Shown here piece by piece: positions 51,194 to 61,078 of a DNA stretch of 64,000 nucleotides (position 1 is its first letter; each line of letters opens with the position of its first letter). This DNA comes from GCA-2718035 sp964435285. GTDB taxonomy: Bacteria; Bacteroidota; Bacteroidia; Flavobacteriales; TMED113. The DNA lies in the NCBI GenBank assembly GCA_964435285.1, contig CAYSYA010000006.1, forward strand, positions 1 to 64,000, written 5' to 3'. Both the position numbers and the translations under genes were made by a program. The notes under the pieces are model-generated. The model was given only the letters and a program-made list of their open reading frames with translations, ran no database searches and was not told the DNA's origin.

Positions 51194-52210
51194 CTAACTA
51201 ATTTTTCCTTGACAAGCAAGAGAATTATTCTTGGCTCTTTTAAGGAGTTTTTCTTGAGATTTTTCTTTATTTTTATCTTTCCAGGTATTTAATGCGTCTT
51301 CTTGAAGGGCTCTTCCATATGAAAAAGTTAAATTCCAAAAATTATTTCTGAAATCATTTAATTTTAAATTCATGTTATATAAATGAGATGTAGCCTTTTC
51401 GCTACTTTGACCACCAGATAAAAATGCGATTCCTGGTACTTCAGTAGGAACAGTTTCTTTTAAACATTTTAGAGTCATTTCGGCTACTTTTTCAGGGTCA
51501 TCTGAACAAGAATTTTTACAGTCTTTTCCACATATCACCATATTTGGTTTTAAAATAATCCCCTCTAATAACACGTCAAATAACTTAAGTTTTTCAAATA
51601 CAATGTTTAAAACATTTTTAGTTACCTCATAGCATCTGTTAATATTATGGTCTCCTTCCATTAAAATTTCTGGCTCAACTATAGGTACTAAGTTATTTTC
51701 TTGACATAGTGATGCATATCTAGCTAATGCATGAGCATTAGCGTCAATACAAGTTTTAGTAGGTAAGGTTTTTTCATCTATAGTTATAACTGCTCTCCAT
51801 TTAGTAAAGCTAGCACCTAAGTTTGAATATTCAATCAGTCTTTCTCTAAGTCCGTCTAAACCTTCAGTAATTTTTTCTTTATCTTTTCCAGCTAAATTTT
51901 TTGCACCAGTATCAACTTTAATTCCAGATAAAATTCCTTTATTTCTTAAATATTCTGGAAATGGAATGTTACATTCAATTGTATTTTGTTTTATTGTTTC
52001 ATCAAACATTATAATACCACTCACATATTTTTCTAAGCCAGGTGAAGTAAATAACATATCACGATATTCATTTCTACTCAGAGGAGTACTTTCTATTCCA
52101 ATAGAATTAAATCGTTTTGTGCAAGTTGGCGTACTTTCGTCTGCTGCTAATATTCCTTTCCCAGGGGCAACCATTTGATTTGCAATTTTGATTAATTTTT
52201 CTTTGTTCAT
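51194..52210 (-). CDS. Class I fructose-bisphosphate aldolase
   Basis: A 338-residue glycolytic aldolase of the Schiff-base class I type, resembling animal/plant aldolase A. Seen: MVAPGKGILAADESTPT, the LSRNEYRDMLF strand, GASFTKWRAV, IVEPEILMEGDH and the Schiff-base motif LLEGIILKPNM (Lys221). The terminal Tyr of animal enzymes is not seen (ends GKIS), and a short Cys-rich stretch (CGKDCKNSC) follows the active Lys. No class II metal motif is present. It is transcribed with accD (1-base spacer). The 36 bases upstream separate it from the TamL-like gene. Confidence 0.93.
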   Translation of the reverse strand: MNKEKLIKIANQMVAPGKGILAADESTPTCTKRFNSIGIESTPLSRNEYRDMLFTSPGLEKYVSGIIMFDETIKQNTIECNIPFPEYLRNKGILSGIKVDTGAKNLAGKDKEKITEGLDGLRERLIEYSNLGASFTKWRAVITIDEKTLPTKTCIDANAHALARYASLCQENNLVPIVEPEILMEGDHNINRCYEVTKNVLNIVFEKLKLFDVLLEGIILKPNMVICGKDCKNSCSDDPEKVAEMTLKCLKETVPTEVPGIAFLSGGQSSEKATSHLYNMNLKLNDFRNNFWNLTFSYGRALQEDALNTWKDKNKEKSQEKLLKRAKNNSLACQGKIS

Positions 52211-52245
52211 AATTATGAATTTTTGCTAAAATATAATTTTTCATT

Positions 52246-54456
52246 TTAAAATGGATATCCAATTCCAATATTTAAATTTAAATCCCCGTCTAGTGCTTTT
52301 TTTAACGGATTATTAACCCAATTATTATCATCAATTTTATATGGGTATCTCAAAGGAGTTGCTAAATCAAATCTTAATATTAATAAATTTACATCATATC
52401 TAAATCCAAAACCTAAACCGATAGCTATTTCTGAAATAAAGTCTTTTTCAAATTTTGAACCTGGTTGATTTTCTCTTTCTTTTAAATTCCAAATATTACC
52501 TGAATCGCAAAAAATAGCCCCTTTCATTTTATATGAGCCAATATTAAACATTGGAAATCTGTATTCAATATTTGATTCAAATTTTATATCACCTAAAAAA
52601 TAATTAATATTACTTTGATTACTTTCAAAAGAACCCGGTCCTAGTGAAAAAGGGTTCCAAGCTCTGACTCCATTTGTACCACCTCCAAAAAATTGTTTTT
52701 GAGCAGGAATTTGTTCAGAGTTGCCATAAGGTAATCCAATACCAAAATAAGTCCTAAATACTAGAATACTCTCTTTGTTAAAAACTAAATATCTCCTTAA
52801 ATCTATTTCACCAGTTAAATATTGAGTGTATCTATTTTGAAATAATGTGTAATTTCCAAATTCATCTTTGTTGAAATTCAAAATATTTGCTAGCAAATCA
52901 ATTGAAAGTCCGCTCATTTCTAATTTTGCTTTAATAAATGAGTAATTTTTAAGTTTTCTAAATTGTTGATTATTGTAAATCACAGAGTAACTGCTTCCTG
53001 TGATTAAATGATCACTGTATTGATTTTGAAGTAACTGATTTGATAAATACTCTTCTTGAAAATCTGAACTTTCATTAAACATTTTTACATAACTAAATTC
53101 AATTAAATTAAAATAGTGAGAAAAGTTTCTGTTAGAGTTGAAATTATAACCAAAGAGAGTAGTTTTAAATATAGATCTGGTAAAATCAGGCCTTTGTTGC
53201 TTCATGAATGAAAGCTTAAAATTTGTATTTGGGGATTTTACATTTGAAATTAAAATTGGTGAAATAAGTCTTGGTATTTTTAGAGAAGTTTCCCCTCCTA
53301 ATTCCCAAATATTAAAAAAAGAGTTGTTAGAACTTAAATTTGTTCTAGTTTCCAACGCGCCTTTAAATTTAAAATTAAAATTTTCAGCGCCCCTGAATAT
53401 ATTTTTATTTCCAAATTTTAAATTCAATGATGTACCATAATTTCCTGATGAATTTGTTCCTTCAGCTTCAATTCTATAATACATTTTTTTTTGTTTTTTC
53501 AAATCAATGATACAATCTAATGAGTTTTTATTTTTAGATTCAGAAAAATATATATTGATAGATTTAAATATTTTTAAGTTTGATAGATTATTTCTTGTTT
53601 GATTTGTTTTTTTTAAAGAAAATAATTGACCTGGTTTAATGTTTATTGCACGTTTTAAAGCTTTAAGCTTTATTCCAGTTTTAATTTTTGTAGAATCTAA
53701 ATAACTATTCTCATTTAAAATTAAGGTGTCAGAATCAATTAAAATGCTAATTTTATCTAAATAGTATTTTTTATAAACATTTGTTAAACTTGAGTCAACT
53801 TGAAAAATTAGTGTTACAGAATCGGTTTTAACAGTGTCGGCTAAGTAAATTAAAGATTTCTCTTTAAAATTGTAATATCCATTATTTTGAAAAATAGTAA
53901 CTATTCTTTTAGCTTCTTTATTTAATAATTCTATATTTAATGGGTCCCCTTTTTTAATTTCACTTTTTTCTTCAATATTATTAATGTCAAAATTTGGATA
54001 AACAATATTTTTAATGGTATAATTTTTACCCAAAGTAATATTATAATTAACAATTGCTTTTTTGTTTAAATAAATGGTGTTAGTATCTACATTATTATTA
54101 AAATATCCTTTGTTTTTTAAATATCTTTCAATTTGTAATTTGCTTTTAGTTGTTAATTTGTGATCTAAAATAACAGGTTTTTCTCCTATTTTTCTTAGGT
54201 AATTATTTATAAAATTATTTTTAAGACTATCTGTTAAATTGTAAATACCTAGATGAAAGTTAATTAATTTTCCAAAAATTTTTTTATTAGGTTTTTGTTT
54301 TATGATTTTTTTAATTTCAAAATCATTTATTTTTTTTTCTTCATTTAAAATGATGTTATTTCTAATTAATAAATGTTTATTTTTAGGAACATGTTTAGTT
54401 GTAGTGCAGGAATTGAGAATAATTAAAATTGAAAAAAAAACTAGAAGATTTTGCAT
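52246..54456 (-). CDS. TamL-like outer-membrane assembly lipoprotein (BamA/TamA superfamily)
   Basis: A 736-residue lipoprotein (signal MQNLLVFFSILIILNSC, lipidated Cys17) with POTRA-type domains (about 30-320; IERYLKNKGYFNNNVD, LNKEAKRIVTIFQNNGYYNF) and a C-terminal Omp85 barrel (about 370-736), which carries the FGGGTNGVRAWNPFSLGPG substrate-pore motif and ends NIGIGYPF. Lipidated Omp85 proteins in Bacteroidota are called TamL and act with TamB in moving proteins or lipids to the outer membrane. No tamB lies next to it here, so the name is by similarity. It is divergent from the rRNA/tRNA methyltransferase gene. Confidence 0.85.
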   Translation of the reverse strand: MQNLLVFFSILIILNSCTTTKHVPKNKHLLIRNNIILNEEKKINDFEIKKIIKQKPNKKIFGKLINFHLGIYNLTDSLKNNFINNYLRKIGEKPVILDHKLTTKSKLQIERYLKNKGYFNNNVDTNTIYLNKKAIVNYNITLGKNYTIKNIVYPNFDINNIEEKSEIKKGDPLNIELLNKEAKRIVTIFQNNGYYNFKEKSLIYLADTVKTDSVTLIFQVDSSLTNVYKKYYLDKISILIDSDTLILNENSYLDSTKIKTGIKLKALKRAINIKPGQLFSLKKTNQTRNNLSNLKIFKSINIYFSESKNKNSLDCIIDLKKQKKMYYRIEAEGTNSSGNYGTSLNLKFGNKNIFRGAENFNFKFKGALETRTNLSSNNSFFNIWELGGETSLKIPRLISPILISNVKSPNTNFKLSFMKQQRPDFTRSIFKTTLFGYNFNSNRNFSHYFNLIEFSYVKMFNESSDFQEEYLSNQLLQNQYSDHLITGSSYSVIYNNQQFRKLKNYSFIKAKLEMSGLSIDLLANILNFNKDEFGNYTLFQNRYTQYLTGEIDLRRYLVFNKESILVFRTYFGIGLPYGNSEQIPAQKQFFGGGTNGVRAWNPFSLGPGSFESNQSNINYFLGDIKFESNIEYRFPMFNIGSYKMKGAIFCDSGNIWNLKERENQPGSKFEKDFISEIAIGLGFGFRYDVNLLILRFDLATPLRYPYKIDDNNWVNNPLKKALDGDLNLNIGIGYPF

Positions 54457-54499
54457 CTTAATACGTTATTTATAACAAATTTATATTTTATCATTGATA

Positions 54500-55240
54500 A
54501 TGATTTCAAAAAGTGAAATAAAGTTTTTAAAATCTCTTAATCTTTTAAAATTTAGAGAGAAATATAAAATGTTCAAAGTCGAAGGGTGGCGTTCAATTAA
54601 AGAATTTATCGAATCTAATTATAACTTAGTTGATATTTACAAATCGTCAGACGAAATTTGTACTATATTTCCTCAATTGAAATACAAAAAAATAAGAAAA
54701 AGTGACCTTAAAGTCATTAGTTCGTTCAAAAACCCTAATAATGTAGTTGCAGTTTTTAAAATTAAAAATTCAAAAATTAATGTTAATTCTTTAAAAAATG
54801 AAATAGGGATTTATTTAGAAGATGTTAATATTCCAGGAAATCTAGGGTCAATAATTAGAACTTGTGATTGGTTCGGAATTAATAATGTAATATGTTCAAA
54901 TCAATCTGTTGATGCTTTTAACCCAAAAGTTGTGCAAGCTTCTATGGGTTCATTATCTAGAATTTCTGTGAGTTATGTTAATACCGAAAAATTTTTGTCT
55001 GAGATTAAAAAGAAAAATATCAACTCATTTATTGCAGATTTAGATGGTAAAAGTATATATGATCATCAAAAATTAAATAATGGAATTATATTTTTTGGTA
55101 ATGAAGCTAGAGGAATTTCAAATAAAATAAAAGAACAAGTTTCTAGTAAAATTACAATACCAAAAAAATACACTAAATGCGAATCACTAAATTTATCTGT
55201 TTCTTTTGGGGTAATAATTTCTCATATTTTTAGAAGATAA
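54500..55240 (+). CDS. SpoU/TrmH-family RNA 2'-O-methyltransferase
   Basis: The ATG at 54500 gives a 246-residue protein (a TTG at 54494 is also in frame). The SPOUT knot motifs are visible: YLEDVNIPGNLGSIIRTCDWFG (motif 1), IIFFGNEARGIS (motif 2) and IPKKYTKCESLNLSVSFGVI (motif 3). The short N-terminal domain (FLKSLNLLKFREKYKMFKVEGWRSI) is the substrate-binding type found in 23S rRNA methyltransferases. Target nucleotide not determinable. Divergent from the TamL-like gene and convergent with the PorT-like gene. Confidence 0.88.
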   Translation: MISKSEIKFLKSLNLLKFREKYKMFKVEGWRSIKEFIESNYNLVDIYKSSDEICTIFPQLKYKKIRKSDLKVISSFKNPNNVVAVFKIKNSKINVNSLKNEIGIYLEDVNIPGNLGSIIRTCDWFGINNVICSNQSVDAFNPKVVQASMGSLSRISVSYVNTEKFLSEIKKKNINSFIADLDGKSIYDHQKLNNGIIFFGNEARGISNKIKEQVSSKITIPKKYTKCESLNLSVSFGVIISHIFRR

Positions 55241-55245
55241 AATTT

Positions 55246-55917
55246 TTATTCAAAGGTAAGTGAAAATAATATTGTTCTCGAATAGAGAGACTCTATATTA
55301 GATGTTATTAACTCAACATTATTTATTTGTAATAGGTCATTAAATCCGTAAAAATACTTAATTTCCGGAGCAAGTTTAAAGTACGGTAAGTAAATATCTA
55401 TTCCAAAACCAAATTCAACTCCGTAATCAATTTCATCTAATTTAAAAAGATTTATATCCTCAACTTCTTTTTTGGATGCCATATCATAGGTGAATCTCGA
55501 ACCTAAAAGAAAATATGGTCTCATATTTTTATATCTTAAGGATCGATATTTGAGTAAAATTGGTAAGTCAAGGTTAGAGCTTTCAGTGCTTTTAATAATT
55601 TCAATATTTTCAAATGAAGTAAAATTAATATCCCTTTGTGTAAAAGTTAAAGATGGGATAAATCTTAAGTTTAAATTTTTTAAAATTTTTAAGTCACATA
55701 TTATTCCTACGTTAAAACCTGGTGAAGAAATTGCAGAAATATTTTTCAAAGATAGATTTTGTTGGTAGTCAATTTTTAAATTAGTATTCATTAAACCTAA
55801 TGTAAAGCCAAAATGATACCATTGTTTGTCATACTTTGGTAAATTAAGCAAATTTGTATTTTGAGATTTTAAATTTGAAGAAATTATAATAATTATGGCA
55901 AGAAATATTTTTTTCAT
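55246..55917 (-). CDS. porT: PorT-like type IX secretion protein
   Basis: A 223-residue outer-membrane beta-barrel with signal peptide MKKIFLAIIIIISSNLKSQ. The stretch LPKYDKQWYHFGFTLGLMNTNLKI, then FNVGIICDLKI, NLRFIPSLTFTQRDINF and the final ILFSLTFE match the PorT/SprT family required for type IX secretion and gliding. This fits the T9SS-tailed proteins and the SprB-type adhesin elsewhere in the window. The next gene upstream is trkH (26 bases). The family call is by eye; a general PorT-like barrel is the alternative. Confidence 0.8.
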   Translation of the reverse strand: MKKIFLAIIIIISSNLKSQNTNLLNLPKYDKQWYHFGFTLGLMNTNLKIDYQQNLSLKNISAISSPGFNVGIICDLKILKNLNLRFIPSLTFTQRDINFTSFENIEIIKSTESSNLDLPILLKYRSLRYKNMRPYFLLGSRFTYDMASKKEVEDINLFKLDEIDYGVEFGFGIDIYLPYFKLAPEIKYFYGFNDLLQINNVELITSNIESLYSRTILFSLTFE

Positions 55918-55943
55918 AGTATTTGCAATATAATTAGATTTAT

Positions 55944-57680
55944 TTATCCAACCATTAAATGTGCTTTAGGATAGTTATAATTTGGGTTCTTTTTTTTCTG
56001 AATTAATGAAAAAGCCATTAATAGAGTTCCTATTCTTCCAATAAACATCGTTAAAATAATAATAATTTGACCAATATTTGAAAGTTCTGCTGTTGTGTTT
56101 CCTGTTGATAAGCCAACGGTGGAAAAAGCAGATGTTTGCTCAAATAATAAATAGATAGGGTTTATATTTGGGTCTGTGATTAAGAGACAAATCCAACCAA
56201 TAAAAATTACAATTAGTGCAAATAATAGAATTGAGTATGATTTATATAAAAGACTTGATGATATTCTTCGATTAAATATTTCCACATTTTTTTTTCCTCT
56301 AATTGTAGAGGAGAATGAATAAATAATTAGAACAAATGTGTTTGTTTTAATTCCACCACCAAATGAACCTGGGGATGCTCCTATAAACATTAAAAAGATG
56401 AATGTTATAAGTAATGGAAATCCTAAAGTGCTAAAATCTATGGCTGTAAAACCAGCAGTTCTTCCGCTTGTTGAATGAAAAATTAAATCTGTTATTTTCT
56501 CTAGTAAACTACCGTCAATACTTTTTGATTCTAACAAATACATAGCAACAGAACCAATAAAAATTAATATTAAGGAAGATAGTAGGGAAATCTTAGTTGT
56601 TAAATGAAGTGTTTTCCAATTTCTTTTTTTTGAAAAATTTGAAAATAAATCACTTAGGGTGGGGAATCCAATTGCTCCAAGAAAAATTAGAATAGTTAAG
56701 TACCATTTTAAATTCAAAGAATTCACAAAATCATCTGACAAAATAAATCCAGCATTATTAAATGCACTAATTGAGTGAAAAATAGATTCAAATAGCATCT
56801 TGTAATCAAATTGGTAACTAGAAAAAATTAAAAAAGTACCAATTAATTCGATAATTATACTAAAAGTAAATACTCTAATTAGTAAGCTTTTTCCACTTAA
56901 TAAGTTTTGAGTATTAAAATTTTCACTTATCATTTTTTGTTGTTCAATTCCAAGACCTTTTCTAGAAAAAAGTGCAAAGAAGGTTGCGAAGGCAATAATA
57001 TTCACGCCTCCTAATTGAATTAAAATGAGTATAATTAAATGTCCCTTAAATGAAAAATCTATTGCTGTTTCTAAAACAGTAAGACCAGTTACAGTACAAG
57101 AACTGACAGATGTAAACAAGGCATCTTTTAATCCTATGCTGGTGCCCGAACTTGAAATGTCAGGCATCATTAACAACAAAGTGCCAACTATAATTAAACT
57201 AGAGAAAGATATAATCAATAGAATAGGAGGGGATATTGGTTTTTTATTTATATCAGAATCGCTTGATTTAATTGTACTTGATAATGAATCAAAGAAAAAA
57301 TAAAATTGTATGATTAAAATGCATAAGATTCTAATACTTGATAATTTGTTATAGAATATGCCAGGTAAAAAATAATTTGTTAAGTCAAGTGAAATTAAAA
57401 AAATGAGAAAAGATAGAATCTTATTTTTTTTGATAAAATCAAAAAAATTAACATGAACTGCTCCTCTTATGAAATACGAAGTTAAGTAAAATATAGAGAC
57501 AATAAGAATTATAGAGTTTTGTTCCTTAACTAAAAAATCACTGAATCCAAAATTTAAAATAATTACTGCTAAAACTAAAAATGAACCAATTAAGTTATAT
57601 TGTCCAATAATTTTGGGAATATTTTGATTAGTATCGTAAAATTTAAGTTTTAACTTTCTAATAATTTTTTTTAGTGTCAT
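55944..57680 (-). CDS. trkH: TrkH-family potassium uptake channel subunit
   Basis: A 578-residue integral membrane protein with four selectivity-filter repeats visible: SSCTVTGLTVLE, SAFNNAGFIL, STSGRTAGFTAID and SAFSTVGLSTGN, each with its filter Gly. About eleven to twelve hydrophobic segments fit the TrkH/KtrB fold with an N-terminal extension of about 120 residues carrying extra helices. It needs a cytosolic TrkA/KtrA partner, which is not in the window. It follows the hldE-type kinase gene by 3 bases. Confidence 0.92.
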   Translation of the reverse strand: MTLKKIIRKLKLKFYDTNQNIPKIIGQYNLIGSFLVLAVIILNFGFSDFLVKEQNSIILIVSIFYLTSYFIRGAVHVNFFDFIKKNKILSFLIFLISLDLTNYFLPGIFYNKLSSIRILCILIIQFYFFFDSLSSTIKSSDSDINKKPISPPILLIISFSSLIIVGTLLLMMPDISSSGTSIGLKDALFTSVSSCTVTGLTVLETAIDFSFKGHLIILILIQLGGVNIIAFATFFALFSRKGLGIEQQKMISENFNTQNLLSGKSLLIRVFTFSIIIELIGTFLIFSSYQFDYKMLFESIFHSISAFNNAGFILSDDFVNSLNLKWYLTILIFLGAIGFPTLSDLFSNFSKKRNWKTLHLTTKISLLSSLILIFIGSVAMYLLESKSIDGSLLEKITDLIFHSTSGRTAGFTAIDFSTLGFPLLITFIFLMFIGASPGSFGGGIKTNTFVLIIYSFSSTIRGKKNVEIFNRRISSSLLYKSYSILLFALIVIFIGWICLLITDPNINPIYLLFEQTSAFSTVGLSTGNTTAELSNIGQIIIILTMFIGRIGTLLMAFSLIQKKKNPNYNYPKAHLMVG

Positions 57681-57683
57681 TTT

Positions 57684-58652
57684 TTAGTTATTATTTTCCA
57701 ATTTAGTCAATAATTCATTTAAATTGATTGGATTTGTTCCGATTTTATCGCAGGATAATGCGCCACTTTCATTAGAAATTTCAGCAATTTTATTGATTGG
57801 TAAGTTTAAATGAACTAGTAAAGATGAGATACAGATTACATTGTCACCAGCCCCAGTAACATCAGGGTTAATTTTTTTTTGTCCATTTTGTCTGTAAAAA
57901 TTTCCGTTATTAAATATACACAATCCCTTTTTTCCTAAAGTTAATATTATCCAATCTGATTTAGTTTTAATTCTAATTTCTTCACACGCTTTTTTTAAGG
58001 ATTTATTATTTAATTTAATTTTTTGATTTAAAAATAATTCAGCTTCTTTTAGGTTGGGCTTTATGAGTTTAACTTTTTTATACTCTATGAAATTTTTTTC
58101 TTTTGGATCTACCATAACTGCTTTATTGTGTTTTTTTGCAGTACTGAGTATCGATTTTATCATAGTTTTATCTAAAAGCCCTTTGTTGTAATCTTGTATA
58201 ATTATAAAGTCAATTTCTGGTATATGTAATTTGATTTTTTTTAATAAAGTTTTTTTTTCAATCGTATGATTGTAATTAATTTTTTCAATATCAAACCTCG
58301 AATGATGTTTTGATTTAGATGTAATTATTCTAGTTTTGATTGTTGTTTGTTTATTTTTAAAAATTCCAGATGTTTTAATTTTATTTTTTTTTAGTATAGA
58401 TAATATTTTATTTCCTTCATAGTCATTTCCAATAAGCCCAAATAAAAAAACGTTAGTTTTTATATTTTTTAAGCTCAATGCAACATTAGCAGCTCCCCCA
58501 ACTTGTTCTAATTTAGTATTAACATCTACAATATCAATAGGAGCCTCCGCTGATTTCCTATTGATTTCTCCAAATAAATATCTATCTAGCATTAAGTCTC
58601 CAATTACCATAACTTTTCCTTTTGAGTAGGATTGTAATAATTCTAAAATCAT
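57684..58652 (-). CDS. D-glycero-beta-D-manno-heptose 7-phosphate kinase-type PfkB kinase
   Basis: A 322-residue PfkB sugar kinase equal to the N-terminal (RfaE domain I) part of HldE. Features: VIGDLMLDRYLFGEINRKSAEAP, VGGAANVALSL, VDPKEKNFIEYKKVKLIKPN and the catalytic motif DVTGAGDN (normally DT). The cytidylyltransferase half of HldE is absent, as in many Bacteroidota where it is a separate gene. It supplies the ADP-heptose route for the LPS core, if the assignment holds. Co-transcribed with the aminotransferase gene (1-base spacer) and trkH. Confidence 0.85.
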   Translation of the reverse strand: MILELLQSYSKGKVMVIGDLMLDRYLFGEINRKSAEAPIDIVDVNTKLEQVGGAANVALSLKNIKTNVFLFGLIGNDYEGNKILSILKKNKIKTSGIFKNKQTTIKTRIITSKSKHHSRFDIEKINYNHTIEKKTLLKKIKLHIPEIDFIIIQDYNKGLLDKTMIKSILSTAKKHNKAVMVDPKEKNFIEYKKVKLIKPNLKEAELFLNQKIKLNNKSLKKACEEIRIKTKSDWIILTLGKKGLCIFNNGNFYRQNGQKKINPDVTGAGDNVICISSLLVHLNLPINKIAEISNESGALSCDKIGTNPINLNELLTKLENNN

Positions 58653-58653
58653 T

Positions 58654-59841
58654 TTATGAAAGTTTAGATAGACTTCTTTTTAATCTTGAAATAGCTTCAA
58701 TTAAATCATTTTTTGAAGATGCAATTGAGATTCTAATACAATTTTTATCACCAAAAGCACTTCCACTTACAGTTGCAACTTCAGCTTCTTCTAAAAAAAA
58801 CATACTCAAATCATCATTATTAGTAATTTCTTTTCCTTTGAAATTTTTATTAAAATAATTAGAAAAATCTAAAAACATATAAAATGCTCCCTCAGGTTTT
58901 GTTTTCTTTAATCCAGGTATTTCGGAGATTAAATTAAAAACTAAGTCTCGTCTATTTTCAAATTCATTTTTCATTTTTAAAGTAAAATCTGGACTTTTTG
59001 ACAGAGCTGCTAAAGCTGCTTTTTGAGTAATTGAGCATGTGCCGGATGTAAATTGCCCTTGAATTTTAATACATGCATCAGCAATTTTTTTTGGCGCACC
59101 CAAATAGCCCAATCTCCAACCTGTCATAGAAAATCCTTTAGATAATCCATTTACTGTTACAACTTGATTTTTTGTACTCAAAAATTCACCTATACTACAA
59201 TTATTGCTTGTAAAATTTATGTGTTCATAAATTTCATCAGAAATAACAACAATATTTGGAAAATCCTTCAACACTTTAGAGATTTGGTATAATTCATCTT
59301 TTGAGTAAACAGCTCCAGTAGGATTTGATGGCGAATTAATTAGAAAGGCTTTTGTTTTTTTTGTTATTTTTTTTCTTAATTCATCAGGTTTTATCTTGAA
59401 ATTATTTTCTATTGATGACTTAATAATTATTGGTTTAGCTTTAGCAAATTTTATCATTTGGTAATAACTAACCCAATATGGACTTGGTAAAATTATTTCA
59501 TCATCAGGATTCAAGATGCATAATAAAACTTGCATCAAGCTTTGTTTGGCTCCAGTTGAGCAAACAATTTGATTTTTGTTATATATTAAATTGTTGTCAC
59601 GTTTAAATTTTTCAGAAATCGCTTCTCTAAGTTCAATATATCCTGGAACTGGAGTATATTTTGAGTAATTTTCATCAATTGCTTTTTTAGCTGCTTGCTT
59701 AATAAAATCTGGTGTATTGAAATCTGGTTCCCCAAGACTTAGGTTAATTATATTTTTCCCCTCGTTAATTAAATTTCTACACCTTTGAGCCATTGCCAAA
59801 GTGGAAGATTCTTCTATTCCCAATATTCTATCTGAAATCAT
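58654..59841 (-). CDS. aspC: Aspartate aminotransferase-type class I/II aminotransferase
   Basis: A 395-residue PLP enzyme, subgroup Ib aspartate aminotransferase type. Seen: NLSLGEPDFNTPDFIK, TPVPGYIELREAI, STGAKQSLMQ, PSPYWVSY, NSPSNPTGAVYS, ISDEIYEHI and the PLP-Lys motif LSKGFSMTGWRLGY (about residue 233), with the final EAEVATVSGSAFG and RISIASS. Length is normal. Substrate is probably aspartate/2-oxoglutarate but related amino acids are possible. First gene of the minus-strand aspC-hldE-trkH-porT run. Confidence 0.92.
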   Translation of the reverse strand: MISDRILGIEESSTLAMAQRCRNLINEGKNIINLSLGEPDFNTPDFIKQAAKKAIDENYSKYTPVPGYIELREAISEKFKRDNNLIYNKNQIVCSTGAKQSLMQVLLCILNPDDEIILPSPYWVSYYQMIKFAKAKPIIIKSSIENNFKIKPDELRKKITKKTKAFLINSPSNPTGAVYSKDELYQISKVLKDFPNIVVISDEIYEHINFTSNNCSIGEFLSTKNQVVTVNGLSKGFSMTGWRLGYLGAPKKIADACIKIQGQFTSGTCSITQKAALAALSKSPDFTLKMKNEFENRRDLVFNLISEIPGLKKTKPEGAFYMFLDFSNYFNKNFKGKEITNNDDLSMFFLEEAEVATVSGSAFGDKNCIRISIASSKNDLIEAISRLKRSLSKLS

Positions 59842-59952
59842 TTTTAATTTATTTTTTAATTAAGATAAATAAATATAAATCATAAAATTCAATTAGTTTT
59901 ATTTTTAGTTTCTTTTCAAAGAAAAAGCGATATTAGCATAAAATTTAAAATT

Positions 59953-60510
59953 ATGTTAAACTTTATTTTTCTCAGTTTTTTAAATACTTATGGAGTGTAT
60001 ATTATTTTAGGTTGTTTTTTTTTAATTATAATTTTTTCTTTTATTAAAAATCTTAAAAAACAAAAAACTGAGAGTCTTGAAAATTTGCATTCTGATATAT
60101 TAAAATCAAATTCTATAAAAAAAGGTATTGACATAAATTTAAAAATGCAGGCTTATGAAAGGTTAACTATATTTTTAGAGAGAACAGATTCTCTTAGATT
60201 GTTAGCAATGATTGATAAAAATGAAAAAAATGTAGAAAAAATAGAATCTAATATAATACGAACTATTTTAACTGAATTTGAATATAATATTTCTCAACAA
60301 GTCTACGTTTCAGATTCGTTGTGGAATCTAATTTTAATGTCTAAAAATAAGAATATCAGTGTAATATCATCAATAAAAAAATCTTTAAAAAAAAATGCAA
60401 ATGGTACTGATTTTTTTAATTCATTTAAATTAGTTTTAGATAATCAAGAAACTACTCCTTCAAAAATTGCTTTAGATTTTTTAAAAAAAGAAGTTCGGTC
60501 TATTTTATAA
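59953..60510 (+). CDS. DUF7935-like membrane-anchored protein
   Basis: A 185-residue protein with one N-terminal membrane helix (about 12-30) and a soluble helical domain. KMQAYERLTIFLERTDSLRLL resembles the conserved QAYERLxxFLER motif of a Bacteroidota family of unknown function (DUF7935). The remainder has EFEYNISQQVYVSDSLWNLI and a C-terminal KIALDFLKKEVRSIL. No enzymatic motif is seen. It is a lone plus-strand gene whose stop overlaps the convergent coaE stop by 11 bases. Confidence 0.7.
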   Translation: MLNFIFLSFLNTYGVYIILGCFFLIIIFSFIKNLKKQKTESLENLHSDILKSNSIKKGIDINLKMQAYERLTIFLERTDSLRLLAMIDKNEKNVEKIESNIIRTILTEFEYNISQQVYVSDSLWNLILMSKNKNISVISSIKKSLKKNANGTDFFNSFKLVLDNQETTPSKIALDFLKKEVRSIL

Positions 60511-61078
60511 ATAAATTGTGAAGTTTTATAACTTGGTCAATTAAAAAGATATTTTCATAGTTTTTTATTTTAAAGTCACAATTCTCTTCAAAAAAGTTGT
60601 CAGAAGGCTGATTTTTTATAATTAGATTAATTTCTTCTGTGCTTTTTTTGTCTCTTTTTTGTACTCGATTAATTCTATTTTTTATTGTTGACTCAACATA
60701 TATTATGTGATCAAGTTCTTTGTGTGAAGGTGATTTGAAAATTATAGCACTTTCTTTTATTATATATTTATTGTTTTGATTCATACACCAAACTTTAAAA
60801 TCTTTTTCAACAAGAGGGTGTATTAAAGAATTTATAAAATTTAGATTAATCTCACTTTCAAAAATCTTATCGGCTAATTTTTTTTTATTTATCTTTCCTT
60901 TAATTACTACACTATTTCCAAAGTGTTTATTAATTTCATTTTTAACGTATTTATTATTAAGTAGAATTTGTTTAGCAACTTCGTCTGAGTTGTAAACTGG
61001 AGATCCTAAAACTTTAAATATTTTACTAACTGTAGTTTTTCCTGTTCCAATTCCCCCTGTTATTCCAATTTTTTTCAT
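60500..61078 (-). CDS. coaE: Dephospho-CoA kinase
   Basis: A 192-residue P-loop kinase for the last CoA step. Walker A is GGIGTGKTTVSKIF, followed by SPVYNSDEVAKQIL (substrate-binding Asp), NSLIHPLVEKDF and the lid RVQKRDKKSTEEINLIIKNQ. Length is normal. It overlaps the ybbR-like gene by 4 bases. coaD, the preceding enzyme, is at 24907-25377. Confidence 0.95.
   Translation of the reverse strand: MKKIGITGGIGTGKTTVSKIFKVLGSPVYNSDEVAKQILLNNKYVKNEINKHFGNSVVIKGKINKKKLADKIFESEINLNFINSLIHPLVEKDFKVWCMNQNNKYIIKESAIIFKSPSHKELDHIIYVESTIKNRINRVQKRDKKSTEEINLIIKNQPSDNFFEENCDFKIKNYENIFLIDQVIKLHNLFIK

Noticed and set aside
51193..51219. ATG at 51219 as accD start
   Set aside because: It would overlap the aldolase gene by 26 bases, while ATG 51192 gives the family-typical MSDWFKRKK start.
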